NCBI GenBank assembly: GCA_038049695.1
Contig: CP142454.1
Coordinates: forward strand, 17,492,501 to 17,556,500
DNA from: Cinnamomum chago
Taxonomy: Eukaryota > Streptophyta > Magnoliopsida > Laurales > Lauraceae
Reading direction: 5' to 3'
Length of the DNA stretch: 64,000 bases
This document shows, one piece after another, positions 35,549-49,900 of the stretch. Under the pieces are notes generated by a model. The model saw only the letters and a program-made list of their open reading frames with translations, made no database searches and was not told where the DNA came from. A program made the position numbers and the translations under genes. How positions within the stretch are numbered: the stretch's first letter is position 1; each line of letters begins with the position of its first letter.

Positions 35549-35847
35549 CAGGTTTGTTTTTTGCTCTTTTTGGTTCTGTTGCTGCTGGTGGGTCTGAGAA
35601 ATGGCCTGGGTCAGGAGCAGCTGAAGGCACCTTGGAGGATCCGCACCTTATTCTCTGTGGAGTGCCAGGATTACTTTGATTGGCAGACTGTGGGTCTCGT
35701 CCACAGCTTCAAGAAGGCCCTCCAGCTCGGGCCCATCACGAGGCTTCTCAGCTGTACGGATGAGGAGAGGAGCATGTACAAGGGGATGGAGCTTGCCCCA
35801 ACCATGGAGGTGCCATCCATGAGCAGGCACCCCAAGACTGGGGATTG
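35549..35847 (+). pseudogene. Captured exon 1 of a peptidyl serine alpha-galactosyltransferase-like gene
   Basis: The frame reads a hydrophobic signal-like stretch (LLFLVLLLLVGL), then RIRTLFSVECQDYFDWQTVG, ITRLLSCTDEE and EVPSMSRHPKTGDW. This is the N-terminus of the plant SERGT1 family, which galactosylates serine in extensins and arabinogalactan proteins in the secretory pathway. It stops at a donor-like GTGGGT at 35848, where the family has an intron. The catalytic DxD region and everything after are missing. No in-frame ATG fits the family start; upstream codons belong to other sequence. The frame itself is uninterrupted, suggesting recent capture or constraint. Confidence 0.82.
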
Positions 35848-37859
35848 GTGGGTTCCTTCTCTTCTTCTTTACTGAATCTGAATTGGTTTTTTTGTTTATT
35901 TATTTTTTAGATTGGGTTGATTTGTTTTTAGTTGATTTGAAATAGGTTCTTTTATGTTTAATGTTTTGTGTAAATTTGTATGTGCTTGTTCTGTTTTTCA
36001 ATCAGAGTGTTGGTTTTCACTGGGTTTCCATTAGGGGTTAATAAATGACAACAATGAATGATTTCTGGGTTGACTTTAAATATCTTTATTGGATTATTGC
36101 TGTTTTTCTTTTGCTGTGTTGAGTGGATTGTTTTTTGTTGAATCTCTTACTATCATTATTAACTTATTGGTTTTATAATGGAGTGATTTTTAAGTATTGA
36201 TGGGTTGACCTTGAAGACTTTTTGCCAATGCTTTTTTTACTTTCACTCTAGTTCTTCATTTCTCATTTGATCAAACCAATTTCCCATTTAGCCTTGTTCT
36301 TCATCATTATTCTTTTCTGGAATTTCATTGAGCTTATAGGAGGATTGCATTTGCCTTTTTTCTTCTTTTCTCCCCCTGTTTGGTGCATGTGTTCTTCCAT
36401 TTGGTTGTCCTTCTACCAATTCTTGTTTTTTCCCAGAGTTTGTTTCACTTGATTATTGTGTAAAGATGTTTTATCTATTTAGCATTTAAAATTGATCTGC
36501 ATGAAGTGGAAATAGGCTGTTAGTTGGCCTTTTATGTAACAATGATCTCAGTTGGAGAAAATTTATTGATGTCTCCATTGAACTCTTTGGAGGCATTTAA
36601 AGGTGGAGAGAAGGGACCCAAGCAACAAAGGAGAATCATACCAGTTCTACGGGAAGCGCTTTTATGGGTGCTGATTTCATTTTAAGTCATTCATGAGAAT
36701 CAATTTGAAAGTTCTCCAGTTCGTCAATATTTAATGTATCAAGATCAGAAATAAGGGAAATAAAAACCATCTTGTAGGAGCAGCAGACGTGGATATGAAC
36801 GTGACTGCCATGGTATCAAAGCCATTTTCTTTCTGCTTTGCATCTTTCCATTTGTGACTGTTCTCTAAATGGTTTCAACAGTCAACTCATCAATTCTCTG
36901 TGGCATACATGAAAACCAATCCAACATAAATACATGCATGCATAAATCTAGACTTCCTAAATCATGTTCCCATGTTAAATTGAGCATAGTTTAAGATCAT
37001 AGTAACTAATCTTAACCATATGTTTTGGCCTATCGAATATGTTGAATTTGGAGTATTAACTCATTCCCCTAAACAGTCCCACTTGATGACCGAAATCTGG
37101 AAACTGAGGGTTGTCCAGTAAGCAGAAATTTTAAGCTATGTTCCATCCATAGCGTGTTCCATGGTTTTGATAGTTTGGAAGGGTGTTCGTGCATTCCATG
37201 TGTACTGTGAGTACAGGGCAACTGGGTCCCAAAGGATGCACATGGGTCTGACTCTTTGAATTTTGGTGTAAATGATGAGCATTTTGTTCTGCATTGATTG
37301 TGTTTTGGCTATGAGCAATGGCAACAGTCCAATGGATGCTCTTTGCCCTAAAACTATGGATCCTTTTAAGCACTTTCAGATGACTAGTGCTGGAGTATAT
37401 CCGGACTCCCTCATTTGTCCATCTTCATTTATTGCAGATTTTACAAAGGGAGTTTTTCTTCCAAGTGATTCAATCTCTTAGCCAGATTAATGGTGCATTT
37501 GGATATCTTCACTGGTCACTTCTTTTGGTAGAATGGATTGGTATTTGTTATATTGTGCAGTTGGGTTGAAGAGGAAGTCTGTACTCTAGTGGAGATTGCA
37601 CTACTTGTGATATTGCTTAAACTTCTCCACCTCAACAGAGTGTTGGCATTCACCACTTGTTACTTGAGGATGGAAAAGGCAGAAAAGCAGCATTATATCT
37701 AGTCTGGTTTTCTATTTCTCAATTGATTAAAAAAAAAAAAAGTGGAGCCATTTACTGTCCTTCAGGCCAAAATGTTTACTACTTTGTTACATCCAAATGC
37801 CCTAGGGCAGAGACCTCGAATGACTATTTTTAACTGGAAGTTTTTTTTTTTTTTTTTGA

Positions 37860-38336
<477 letters not shown>

Positions 38337-38386
38337 TAATCTATATTATTGTCCAATCCACTTGACTTCATTTTATTGCATTGCAG

Positions 38387-38491
38387 GTGGATGAATCTTA
38401 TGATCAATACAGTGAAGATGGTTATGATGATTCCATGAGGGGAATACATGATCCAAGCTGGGACTTGTGGGAGGAATGGATGGATGGGAAG
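38387..38491 (+). pseudogene. Captured exon of unknown origin, 35 codons
   Basis: An AG acceptor (TTGCATTGCAG) and a GT donor frame a 105-base phase-0 exon. The product is very acidic and aromatic: VDESYDQYSEDGYDDSM, then DPSWDLWEEWMDGK. I do not recognise the family. It lies in the same orientation as the other captured pieces. Joined to the previous exon (phase 1) it would go out of frame, so it probably comes from a fourth gene. Confidence 0.5.
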
Positions 38492-39275
38492 GTGCAGGCA
38501 TCAGAGACTACTACACTTCACACATCAATCCTTACATTTGATTGGATTTTTATTTTATCTTGATGAATGCCGAAAGGCATCTTAGAATAACTTTTAAGAT
38601 GTAAATAACATTGGGTTTTCTTTGTATTAATTGAACTAGTTGTGTGTATAGCCAAGTATATAATGCAGAGTTCCTTGTGAACAAGTATATAATTGAAGTT
38701 TTATTTGTGAACAAGTTATTAGAGAATGATCAAATATGAGTAAAATTAACAAGGGATTGAATGCATGAATATTGATCATAGGGTTACTGCACTTTTGAGT
38801 TGGTTGTAAATTGAAAAGTTATTTGGGTGCATTTGGTCTTTTGTTTCTTGTTTTTTGGGTGTATTTGGTAAATATTTTTGTGCTAGGTGCGGCCAATAAT
38901 TGCCAAAAAAAAAAAAAAAAAATGGAACCAAATTGGGCCATAAATATTCATGGAATGGAACCAAATTTTGTGTCTCAATGAAAGTTAGAACTCACTTTTA
39001 TGAGTTTCACATTGCCTCAATGAGATAAATAATAATTTATAATGGATGTCAAATTGAATTTCTATTATAAATTACCTTTTTTTTAAAAGACAAAAATGCC
39101 CCTGTAATAAGCTCTTATTTGAAAGTTTACCAAACATAATTTTTCACATAGATCCATTTAAATTAGATATATTGCATGTGTTACCAAACAGTCTATTTAT
39201 AAATAGTCTATATCTCACAGATCTATTTCTCGCAGATCTATTTCAAACATATAAGATTTGCCAAACAGGCCCTTA

Positions 39276-41098
39276 TTTGGTTGTCATTAGAAGAATCCAG
39301 AGCGAAAAGAATATCTACGATTAAAGTGTAGAAAATTATATAATCTGTGTCTGTTGGTAAAGCTTTCGTTTTCTCGGATAAATAGAAAAGACTCCACCAT
39401 GTAATCCCCACTTTCAAAAAATGAGATTTGCAACCAAAAGGGGATAAGTGTAAGGGTTTCTAGGGGCCAGGCCAGCCCAACCTCAGCCTAAATCGGTCTC
39501 TAATTTTGGGCTATGGGCCATGCCTGGATCTAAGTTTTTGGCCTAATTATTAAATGGGTCGGGCTTGGCCCTGTATGTACTTAGAGGCTGTCTCGACCTG
39601 ATATATTTAACACAATGGGGTATGTATGTTGCAAGTTCTCTAGGCCTGAGCCAAACTCTCTAGTGAAAGTATTGATTTTGCCTTACTCAAACTTAAATGG
39701 GATAGTCTTGTAAAAGTTCTTGCCTGGCCTGACCTAGCCCACGAACATCCCCATAGGTAAGTGGATTCCCTGTCCCCATTTGAAGCCTCAGTATATGCTT
39801 AGATAGTTGCCTCTTCCTTTAATATTTCTTTTACATTAGAGCCCCTAAATTGAATTTTCTAGATCCGCCCTTACAAACATGCCCCCGCAGTAAACCATTG
39901 GCTCTACCACCACTAATAGGAAGCGCCTCAAAAGTTTCTTTCAGAGTTGATAAATAGGAAAGTATCTTCAAACCAAAGTTTTACAATATATTCATATTGC
40001 ATACATATCACATCACAACCACTTGACTTAGATGTTTGTGATTCAATCTCGTCTCCATATCCTCTCTTCACCGTACAACAAAATGGAATATGCCCTGCTA
40101 AATGAGGATGTGCCTCTTGTGAGTTGTCATTTTTGTCCTCTATGTAATAAAGTAGAGGTAAATAAACAACGTCCTCTTAAATCCAACCTGTGCTTCTAGT
40201 TTGGTGGTTTCAGGGACACCACATCTTTGTGTCCCTTTCTTGAGCTTTGCTCCTGTAATTGTTCCAGTGATTGGACCAATTTTTGTATTGGCCTTTGCCT
40301 CTGGCCCTTTGACAAAGAGTACAAAGATAGTATATAAAAAATAAACAAATGAATCAAGCAGAGAATGGAGAGGGAACAGGTTAACAGGTAACGACTTTGG
40401 AGTTCCAATTTTGCAAGTGTCAGGAGCTCATGGCAACACACACAAGGTTTTGTTAAAGATATCAAGAACTAAATTTAGTTATCATAGAAGTAGGGTTTGA
40501 CAAATAGCAATGGTTTTATTTTTTTTATTTTCTGTTGTTGTTGTTGTACAGCATAGATTTTCAGCATTTCCACACACGGCAACACCTCTAACGTTCTAGA
40601 AATCGCGATGGGGAATATATTTCAACCTGTTAGTATTGCATTGCAGAGGCCCACATATTATATAAAACCATAATAGATGATTTTCTCTGTCGAAAATGAT
40701 GGCCTTGTGTTATTTTAGTAGATGATACATAGATCGTGATCCTACGGAACAAAACCCTTTTCCTATTTATTTAATTGCGCCTGCCCGCCTAGGGGCCAAG
40801 GACCACAAATCCCACCTACATTGGAAAAGAACAAGATGGTGATCAAACCGTAGACAGTTAGGTGAGAGGAGTTTCTAACCGAGCAACCCTGATTCGTACA
40901 AACCTTTTCCCATAATATTTAGACAGGCAAACACTCAACGTAAATACAGTAGTGACTATCTTAGAAAATTTGTGTAAAAATCATGATATTCCGACACACA
41001 GTAGTACATAGTTTTATGTTTTAACTATTTAACTTGCTTGAGACTCAGCTCGGACACTGAGTTGACTCAATTTTGCACCATGAGTCGGAACTAGAGTA
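39276..41098. other. Intergenic, no gene seen
   Basis: Spacer with GGCC-rich decayed repeat around 39440-39760. A minus-strand frame at 40196-40310 (QRQRPIQKLVQSLEQ) looks slightly protein-like but has no family match I can name and no splice partner. Confidence 0.45.
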
Positions 41099-41106
41099 GT
41101 GATGAT

Positions 41107-41614
41107 TAGGGTTGCAAACGAGACGATTTCGGATAGGAACCATAGTGGATCTGGATCTAGACCCAGACCCGAACCGGTTTCTAAATGACCGTTCTCGTTC
41201 CAAATCCAGTTTTAACTTGGAACTTGTTTTATTGGTTCCAGACCCGAGTCCAATAGGAAAATCCGGATCCTGTTCCGAAACCTGCTCCACCTAGAGGACT
41301 GAATCTAGTTCCAAAATCGATTCTAATTTATCTTTACACTTCATTTTTTTTTTAAATAAGTATATCATTCAACTTATAACGGTGACCAAGTCTACTACCT
41401 CCAATATTATACATAAAAATGTACATAAAAAAATTAATTTTTATGTACAATTTGTAATATCAAAGGCTCATATGTTAGATCTCAGGTCCAAAGGTCGAAA
41501 CCTATATGGACCTGAAACCGGACCCGTTTATAAATCGAAACCTAAATTAGGTTCCATACTCGGTGTTTTGCGGGTCGGAACTTTCGGAGAATCCAATACT
41601 CATTTGTAACCCTA
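41107..41614. mobile_element. hAT-type MITE (508 bp)
   Basis: The left end TAGGGTTGCAAACGAG pairs with the right end inverted, TAGGGTTACAAATGAG. The flanks are GTGATGAT (41099-41106) and GTGATGCT (41615-41622), an 8-bp duplication with one change. TAGGGTTGCAAAC ends and an 8-bp duplication fit hAT. No transposase is encoded. Confidence 0.8.
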
Positions 41615-42162
41615 GTGATGCTGTCGGATTCTAGATGGACTTATCTCGCTTATCCATTAGATCTCATCAGCGGGTCTATCAAATGGCCCACCTGATGATT
41701 GTACCAGATATGACATTTTTTCACATGAGCTAAAGGCCACTTGTACCAAGGCTAGGATTACAACATGATTCCTTGTTCTATGCCATTGATCTATCGAGGC
41801 CAACCACGTGGCTAAAAAAAATTAGGAACTTCGTCTATTTCTCTAACACACGAGGGCCCCACAAGATTAGCAAGTTGGTTGGGGGTCTGAGACGAGTGAG
41901 AGCCATGGCTCACCTCTTTTGGTTTATGACAACAGACAACCAAACGAACGCCCACGAAGAAATCAAATGTAATTTTCCAATATGACAATCTATCAAAGGT
42001 CGTTAAAACAAGTAAATTAAAACAAGTAAACAATGACAAGTGGTGATGAATCTACAGCAAAAGTGTCCAATGACAACCAAAAACACTCTTATTAGTTTTT
42101 TTTCTTTTCTTTTTTTATAAAAAAGGATCGATCCTTGGGTTCTCTAGATATTTTCCACCAAT

Positions 42163-42666
42163 GGGAAATATTTTAATAAAATATAAAACTCTTAGCTCAT
42201 TATTTTAAAAAAAGTACATAAAAATTTAAATATCTAAAAAGAGTATAAAAGTTTTTCATATTTCTTACAATCAAGTCTCGTCCATAAAAAATACTGAGAA
42301 ATGATAAAAAAAATGCCCTTATAAACCATGTATATGTAGTGGGGCCCAAGTTTTACTTAATTTGGGATGATCATAACCATTTAATGAAGCTGGTTTTTTA
42401 GTCATTTATAATCCATATAGACCCTTCTTATTTAACCATCTATGCATAAAGGTAGTTAAAGTGGGCCCCACAAGATTATTTCTGTTGGACTAGATTATTT
42501 CTCTTAAATGATTTATTTTTTTATTTTTTAATTTTTTATGGAGATGACTTGATTGAAAGAAATATGGAAGACTTTTATACTATTTTGAAATATTCAAATC
42601 TCGGTATACTTTTTTTAAAATGAGTTAAAGGTTTTATACTTTTTTAAAATTTTATCAAAAAATCCC
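42163..42666. mobile_element. Foldback element with roughly 110-bp inverted arms (504 bp)
   Basis: The left arm (42163-42275) contains TATAAAACTC, then GAGTATAAAAGT and ends in CAATCAAGTC. The right arm (42545-42666) carries the inverted counterparts, starting GACTTGATTG. The loop holds two GGGGCCCA words. AAT lies on both outer sides, possibly a 3-bp duplication. A transcript would fold into a long hairpin. Confidence 0.72.
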
Positions 42667-42669
42667 AAT

Positions 42670-44677
42670 AATCAAAACTTGCATCCAATATTTTACCTTA
42701 GAGCTAATGTTGAAATCAATATTTTAGAAATTAGACCAAACTAGCTAATTGATCTCAGTCCAATTAGATTAAATTGGCATATTAGTAAAAAAATTGTAAG
42801 AAATGGTCAATCTCGGCAAATATCAGTCAACGCACTAAAACCATGTGATGGAACCCACAAAAACCATCTTTATTCCTTTTACATTATCAGAATTGTTCTA
42901 GATAGCTTACCTTCCCAAGTCCCTTTTTGAGCTTTCATGGGCTCACCTTCAATCGAGCTAATCCATTCAGCCCATTTCATTTAGCACAAATCCAAAAAAT
43001 CACACTATATCACCCATTATTCGTAGTTAGATTTATTATAACAAATCTGGACAAATTAAGATGATAACACTAGTGGTCTCAACCTTCGATTTCTGAAGAG
43101 GGGAAAATCGGGAATCGAGACCAAAATCAATACTAGAAACTCTAGCTCTGGAAAAGAGATGAACCATAGTCCTGACTACTACGCCAATTCAAATTAATGT
43201 TTTTTTAATTATTTCTATCAAATTTTATGACACAATTAAACTAGATTAATGCATTCCTGGGATGCAGCTAGTGCATGTAAAAGCTTTGATTTTCATATAA
43301 ATGTGCCTCCTTTTCAATTACAAAGTACCCCAAATAAAGGAGGGCCTTCTCTAGACCCTCTCCATGATGGGCCATCTACAGTGGGGCCCACTGGCAGACT
43401 AAATTCTGGTCAAGGTAAAAGTTGCTGTGATGGTAAAAAGTAAATAGTTTCAGATTGTCCCAAGCAGAGAAACACGGTTTCATCGTTTAAAAGGGTTTAG
43501 GGTTTATCCACAATCAAGAAACGGTTTGAAATAACTCCCCCCCGTAACCGCGGCTAAAACTGCAAAATAAAGTGTTTCTTTTTCATATAACCGCCTCTGC
43601 TTTTTTAAAGTATTTCTTATGCCATTGGACCTCTGCCCTTTAAAAAACTCAATTCTCAAAAGATGCCCCCACTTTACTTTAGCAATCTCAAAAGAACCCC
43701 TTCTTTCCCTTGACTATTAGTCAACTAGTCAATTTGATTTTCTATGGGTATATAAGGTGTAAAGATGGAATTCACTTAATTTTATCATTGTCACCGTGAA
43801 GCAACAATTACAGTCGTTTGTTGCTTTTACGTGACAATTTCTAAATTGATCAAGTAAATTAGCTTTACACAAACTCAATGGCTGGAAACCCCTCATAAGA
43901 ATCATTACCTTGTATTGCTTCAACATTAGAGCCAATCACTCAAATAACTCTTTATTGTTTGCCCTATTACACTGGCATCATGCACCATCTCTAGAATGAC
44001 TCAGATTTATAGCATTTTATAACATTACTTGAACATGCAACCTATAATAGGGAGCACTTTCCACTATACAGTAGGCTCCTTTAGAGATTTAGCCCATCAA
44101 ATCTTTTATTAAGTACTAACGTTTTAGACAATCTGCATCTAAAATCCAACATTTAATCAACCTAACAGCAAAGTCTACTCTTCATCAGGGATTTTCACCA
44201 CTTCCATCCGTAGGGGCTTCTGACCTTTTTGTTACATCAGTGTTCATTCGTAAGGGCATTGGAGAACAGATGTTCTAGTGGGTGGATTTTATCCTAATCT
44301 TAAATGATAGGGGTCCACATACAAAAGTCCTTAAAAAAAATGGTGAATACTAGCACTGTTCATTATATTCAAATAAATATCCTCTTCCCCACCAAAAAAA
44401 AAAAAATCCTCTGCAGGATTGTCAGGGATGTCTGCACCATCATCTCGCTGTATGTGCGGTGTTATCGGGCCTACGGCTCTCATCAGTGGTGTCCAATGCC
44501 CACTACCCCACCTTTGATGATCAAGCTATCAACCAAGTGTACTCATGTCTGATGGATCTTATTCCCTGTTTGTTGGTAAATTCACTTTATAGTAAAGTGA
44601 GGTAAAGAATCATCTCAAGAGACAATAAAACTAAAGGGGGTCAAACCAAAATGTATCATATTTAAAATTCCCTTATT
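42670..44677. other. Intergenic, no gene seen
   Basis: AT-rich sequence without a credible frame; likely old repeats with GGGCCCAC words near 43380. Confidence 0.45.
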
Positions 44678-44872
44678 CATCATCATTACATCATCTAAGC
44701 TTAGTCTTATTAAGTACATAGTGTGTCCACAATTTTTTACACCCATACACTTTGAGTTTCACATATTTTTTAGCCCATACACTTTGATCATCATCATTAC
44801 ATCATCTAATCTTCGTCTTATTACGTACAGAGTGTACTCAAATTTTTTTACACCCATACACTTTGAATGTCA
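44678..44872. repeat. Short tandem duplication, unit about 110 bp
   Basis: Two units run from CATCATCATTACATCATCTA through TTACACCCATACACTTTGA, with scattered differences. Confidence 0.85.
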
Positions 44873-46770
44873 AAACAAATCCAAATACCAAATCCGTTCA
44901 AGGGCCTATTTTTTTGCTGGAATTTATGACTAGAATTTGGGAGGTTGGAATTTTTTTGGACATGATGTGACATTATATCCACTATCATTTGAAATGCTAT
45001 GTTTCTTTTCAAATTTCAACCACCTTAAAGACATTTTTGAATTATTGAAAGTTTACTCTCGATACCATTTATTGGAATTTCAAATCCCCGATTTGAAATT
45101 CCACTTAAGTGGACAACTTTTGAAGAATTTAAAATTCTCTATAAATGAATTCTCGGAATTCAGACAGGCACTTGACAAACAAATTTACAATTCAACGAAC
45201 GTGATGGCCAACACTTCGTCAGCATTTCACTTTTGGTTAAATCTAGATTTGTTCTAGAGCTGTCATAAACCTCTTATAATCAATTATTATTATTATTATT
45301 ATTAAGGATTATACATCCATTACTCTGGAACCAATTGGTAATTGGGACTAGGTCTAAATCCACATCTTGGGTCTAATTGATAATCGGGTCCAAATCAAGG
45401 TCTAACCACATTTGAACCTAAACACCAATGTAAATGTATTTAGTTTGTAATACTTGAAAAACATAATATATCACCACTCATTATATGAAACATATTAATA
45501 ATATTTCAGTAATATATTAATTTAAAAATACAACTGGTCAGCGACATTGTATAAGAATACATGAGTTTGGGTCCCCATTACAACGGAAAAGAATATTATG
45601 TATAGTAGTACAGTGGAACATATATAACAAATATTTTGACTTGTTGGGTGACATCCAATCGGGTCTATAAAGAGTCCAGTATATCTCTTAATAGGCAAAG
45701 TAAAGGATGTGAAGTTGTGAATGCGCCATGCTAAAATGGGATCAATATGTGGGTTAGGCAACACACTGCCTTACAGCTGATCGCCCTGTAATTCAATGTC
45801 CGGCTCCACCCAATCCGGGTCCTCTGGGGATTTAACCTAGAGAAATTGAGCCCGGATCTTGTAAGGTAATTATGGTGACCATGAGTAGGCCATTCACGGT
45901 GTAGATCCATTCAGAGGATCCTGAGTGAGTGAAATCTCAAGTGAAAATACCATAACCGCGCGTTGATGCCCACATATTGAAATTTGAATGATTCGAAGTA
46001 ATTGCCCTTTATATAGTTTATTTTCAATTATTTTTGAACTCCAATTTATTCTACTGTTGGATTGACTATTTGATTAAAAAAATATATTAACACAATTTTA
46101 TATACATTTGTTTTCATCAAAACAATTAATCCAACGGTGAAATATAATTACACTGATGTTAAATTTGAGGATACCCCATGTATCTAGAGGGCATATATCT
46201 TGAATGGTTCAGATTTCAAAAGATGGGTTCCACTTCTTTGACTCACAGTGTCTCTCGTTTGGGCACCTTATTTGTAGAGTCAAGTAAGGTAAAGCCTCAT
46301 TTCTAAAAAAAAAAAAAAAAATTCCCATCAAAAGCACTTTAATTCAAATTTCTCACCATATTTTTTTCAAAAAAGTCAAAAAATAACCTCATTTATTTAT
46401 TAAAAGACAAAAAAAGTCCACTTTCCAATAAAAAAAAGTAAAAAAGATTCCATCACAAACAACTAAAAATAAAATATCATCATAATCCACTTATATTTTA
46501 TTATCTCTTTAAAATAACATTTACTCCACTCAACACTACAAATAAAACTCCCAAATTAACCCTAAGTTGAAGTCCAGGAGGAACTGGATTCTGACTCCAG
46601 CTCAATCACCAATATGGAAGGAACTGGGCCCCACCTTCTCACCAATAGAGAAGCCTGCAGGATCACAGATTTTGATAGCCCAGCGGATACCAACTACAAT
46701 ATCCTACAATCTCCTACACATAAGTAATTAAGTACTGCTGAGTCACTCCACTCCTTTCATCTTCTATCTC
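44873..46770. other. Intergenic spacer upstream of the H+-pyrophosphatase gene
   Basis: No gene seen. It contains (TTA)n near 45286-45303, an A-run at 46304-46320 and AT-rich stretches. Confidence 0.5.
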
Positions 46771-46774
46771 TATC

Positions 46775-46782
46775 TATAAATA
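46775..46782 (+). promoter_or_regulatory. TATA box of the H+-pyrophosphatase gene
   Basis: TATAAATA lies 134 bases before the ATG at 46909, followed by a GA-rich leader (GGGAGAGAGAG). Transcription would begin near 46805-46815. Confidence 0.7.
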
Positions 46783-46908
46783 GAATAGAGGGAGAGAGAG
46801 ACCAGTAGTAACAACTGCAGCTAAAACCCTTGCCTTTTCTATACTTGTACGTAACTGAGCGGAAATCCGTCCATCACCTCCGCCGCCGTTTCTCCTCTCA
46901 GATCCGCC

Positions 46909-49900
46909 ATGGGAGAGGCAATCCTCTCCGAATTCCTGACGGAGATCCTAATTCCGGTCGCCGCCGTCGTCGGAATCGCCTTCTCCCTCATCCAGTGGGT
47001 CCTCGTCAGCCGCGTGAAGCTCTCGCCGGAGCGTCAGCCTCCTAGCAGCGGCAACAAGAATGGCGGCCTCTCCGACTACTTGATCGAGGAGGAGGAGGGC
47101 GTTAACGACCACAACGTCGTCGCCAAGTGCGCTGAAATCCAAAACGCCATCTCCGAAGGTGCGTTTCGACGAAGATTAGATCTTTCTCTTTCAGATCTGG
47201 AATTATTTTCTGTCTTCTTGCAGATCTTGTTTGCAATGCGTTTGGACAGGTCTTAAATTGCAAGTTCCGTTCTTTTCATTTTTTTTTTTTTTGGAGCTGA
47301 ATCGTCTGAAACGGAAAGGTTTCGGTCATGGCCGATACGGTTTTCTATGTGTTTAGTTCGAAATTAGAAAAAAGTTGAGAATGCACTCTCATTATCTTTA
47401 CGTTCTATACTTGGTATTTTATTTAAGTCTTAATCAACCTACAAGCAATCAAGAAGAATAAAAGTTGTGATTTTTAAGCTTTTGATTTAGTAGATTTGTT
47501 CCGAGACAGACAGATATATAAGTACGTATAAGTCGAAGACTGCTAGCAGAACTTAATGGCTTTGTCCAATGTGGTGTTTGAAACCATGTTTTAAAGCAAT
47601 GGTTGCTATGTTTTATGATGTTTCATGTGGTAGTATTTTGGGGTTGTTGTGTTGCTAGGTATCTTGGTTTCAAGGGTCTTTGGAATTTTGGGGTTTGTGT
47701 GGTGGGCATGATTGCAAGAAATTTTGTAAGATTTGCTGATGATCTTCTGATACTGCAGTATTCTATCTGTTGTTCAAACATGGCCTAGCTCAGGGCTCAA
47801 GGGTCAAGGCTTTAATATTACTAGGTTTGCTGAAACCAGGAATTTTGTAACATTATCCCTTTTTCTACCTGAACAGGGAGCTGGAAGTTTTTATAATGCA
47901 ACATTTCAGCCTCTGCCTAAACTTTGGCATCAACTTGGAGCTGAAACTGAGATGCTTAATATTTCATTTTTAGCAAGCTGATATTGCTCTGTTTAGTAGA
48001 AGGTGGAAAACTGGAGATACTGCTATCCTCCTATTTGATGTGTTGCAGTTACTTTTTATTGCAGATTAGTTTTATTGTTTACAACTTTATATTTATTCTT
48101 CATTTTCCTGTTTCTTTGTTAAGTGCATTGTGATAATACAAAATTAGGATTTCAATAAGTGTGTTGAATCACACTTTCTAATATCTTTTCTTTTCTTTTC
48201 TTTTCTTTTTGTTCTTAGTTTTCTCAAGAGAAAAAAATAGTTAGCCCGCTATGGCGCTATACCATTTGAATTGGTGGTTTGTTTCAATCTTCACCATACG
48301 CATGACTCTTGCAGGGTGGTGATATGTTCACATGTAGTTGTGTTCAATACCAGTAAGCCACTGGGAAATTCTTACTCCATTGGTACTTTTGTCTGCAATG
48401 TGTGCTGTTGCATTATAGTAACTTTCAGTTAAAATGCCGTGGGGTCTAGATTGATGGGTTAGTGCATTTGTTATGGCTGTTGCATTGCCAGCAATGCTCC
48501 CACTGGCTATGGCTTATAATTATTCCAGTTCATTTGTTATTGTTCAGTGGGCTAAAAAACTGTCCATTCCACAATGCATTTGTTAATGTTGCTAGCTGAA
48601 TAGTGTTGATTCTGTTTAATTATATGTTTTCTTACTGGAAAGGATGATACTTGTCAAAACTTCAGTCCACAGCTCATCTGACTACTTTTTCTTAATTATT
48701 TCTTATAAAAAATAACCACTGCAGCTGCAGAGGTTTTTACAGTAATGAAAAAGGAAAAGCATAAAAATTGAAATTATTGCCGAGGTGTGCTTGTGTCTAA
48801 TTCTTGTGTATGGATGTGGCAGGAGCGACTTCCTTCCTTTTCACGGAATATCAGTATGTTGGGGTCTTTATGGTTGCTTTTGCAATTCTTGTTTTCCTCT
48901 TTCTTGGATCCGTGGAGGGCTTCAGCACAAAAAGCCGGCCATGCACATATAGCAAGGACAAGATGTGCAAACCTGCTCTTTCCAATGCCATCTTCAGTAT
49001 GATATCCTTCTTGCTTGGTGCAATCACCTCTCTGGTTTCTGGTTTTCTTGGAATGAAAATTGCTACATATGCAAATGCGAGGACAACCCTAGAGGCAAGG
49101 AAGGGTGTTGGGAAGGCGTTTATCACTGCATTCAGATCTGGTGCAGTTATGGGGTTTTTGCTTGCTGCAAATGGTCTTTTGGTGCTTTACATCGTTATCA
49201 ACCTCTTTAAGTTGTACTATGGTGATGATTGGGAGGGCCTTTTTGAGGCCATCACTGGCTATGGACTCGGGGGGTCCTCCATGGCTCTTTTTGGGAGAGT
49301 TGGCGGTGGTATATACACAAAAGCAGCAGATGTTGGTGCAGATCTTGTGGGTAAGGTTGAGAGGAATATTCCAGAGGATGATCCAAGAAACCCAGCTGTG
49401 AGATATTTTGTTCTCTGGATGCATTATTCCTTTTCATCTCTCTTGTTTGGGGTTGAATTATTTATTATGCTTTTTTTTTTTTTTTTTTTTTTTGAATCTT
49501 TCATCAGGTGATTGCTGACAATGTTGGTGACAATGTTGGGGATATTGCTGGAATGGGTTCAGATCTTTTTGGCTCATATGCGGAGTCTTCTTGTGCTGCC
49601 CTTGTTGTTGCTTCTATCTCCTCTTTTGGAATCAACCATGATTTCACTGCCATGTGTTATCCCCTGCTCATCAGCTCTATGGGTATCATTGTTTGTTTGA
49701 TAACCACTCTTTTTGCAACTGATTTCTTTGAAATCAAGGCAGTGAAGGAAATTGAACCAGCTTTGAAGAAGCAGCTCATCATTTCCACTGCTTTGATGAC
49801 TGCTGGAATTGCACTTGTTAGTTGGATTGCCCTCCCATCATCCTTCACAATCTTTGATTTTGGAGTCCAGAAGACTGTGAAAAATTGGTAACTTCTTCTT

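Noticed and set aside
35428..35679. Second plus-strand frame over the SERGT1-like piece
   Set aside because: The other frame carries the recognisable SERGT1 sequence; this one is an overlap artefact.
40196..40465. Minus-strand 89-codon ORF with a QRQRPIQKLVQSLEQ stretch
   Set aside because: Looks slightly protein-like but has no recognised family, no neighbouring exons and weak splice signals.
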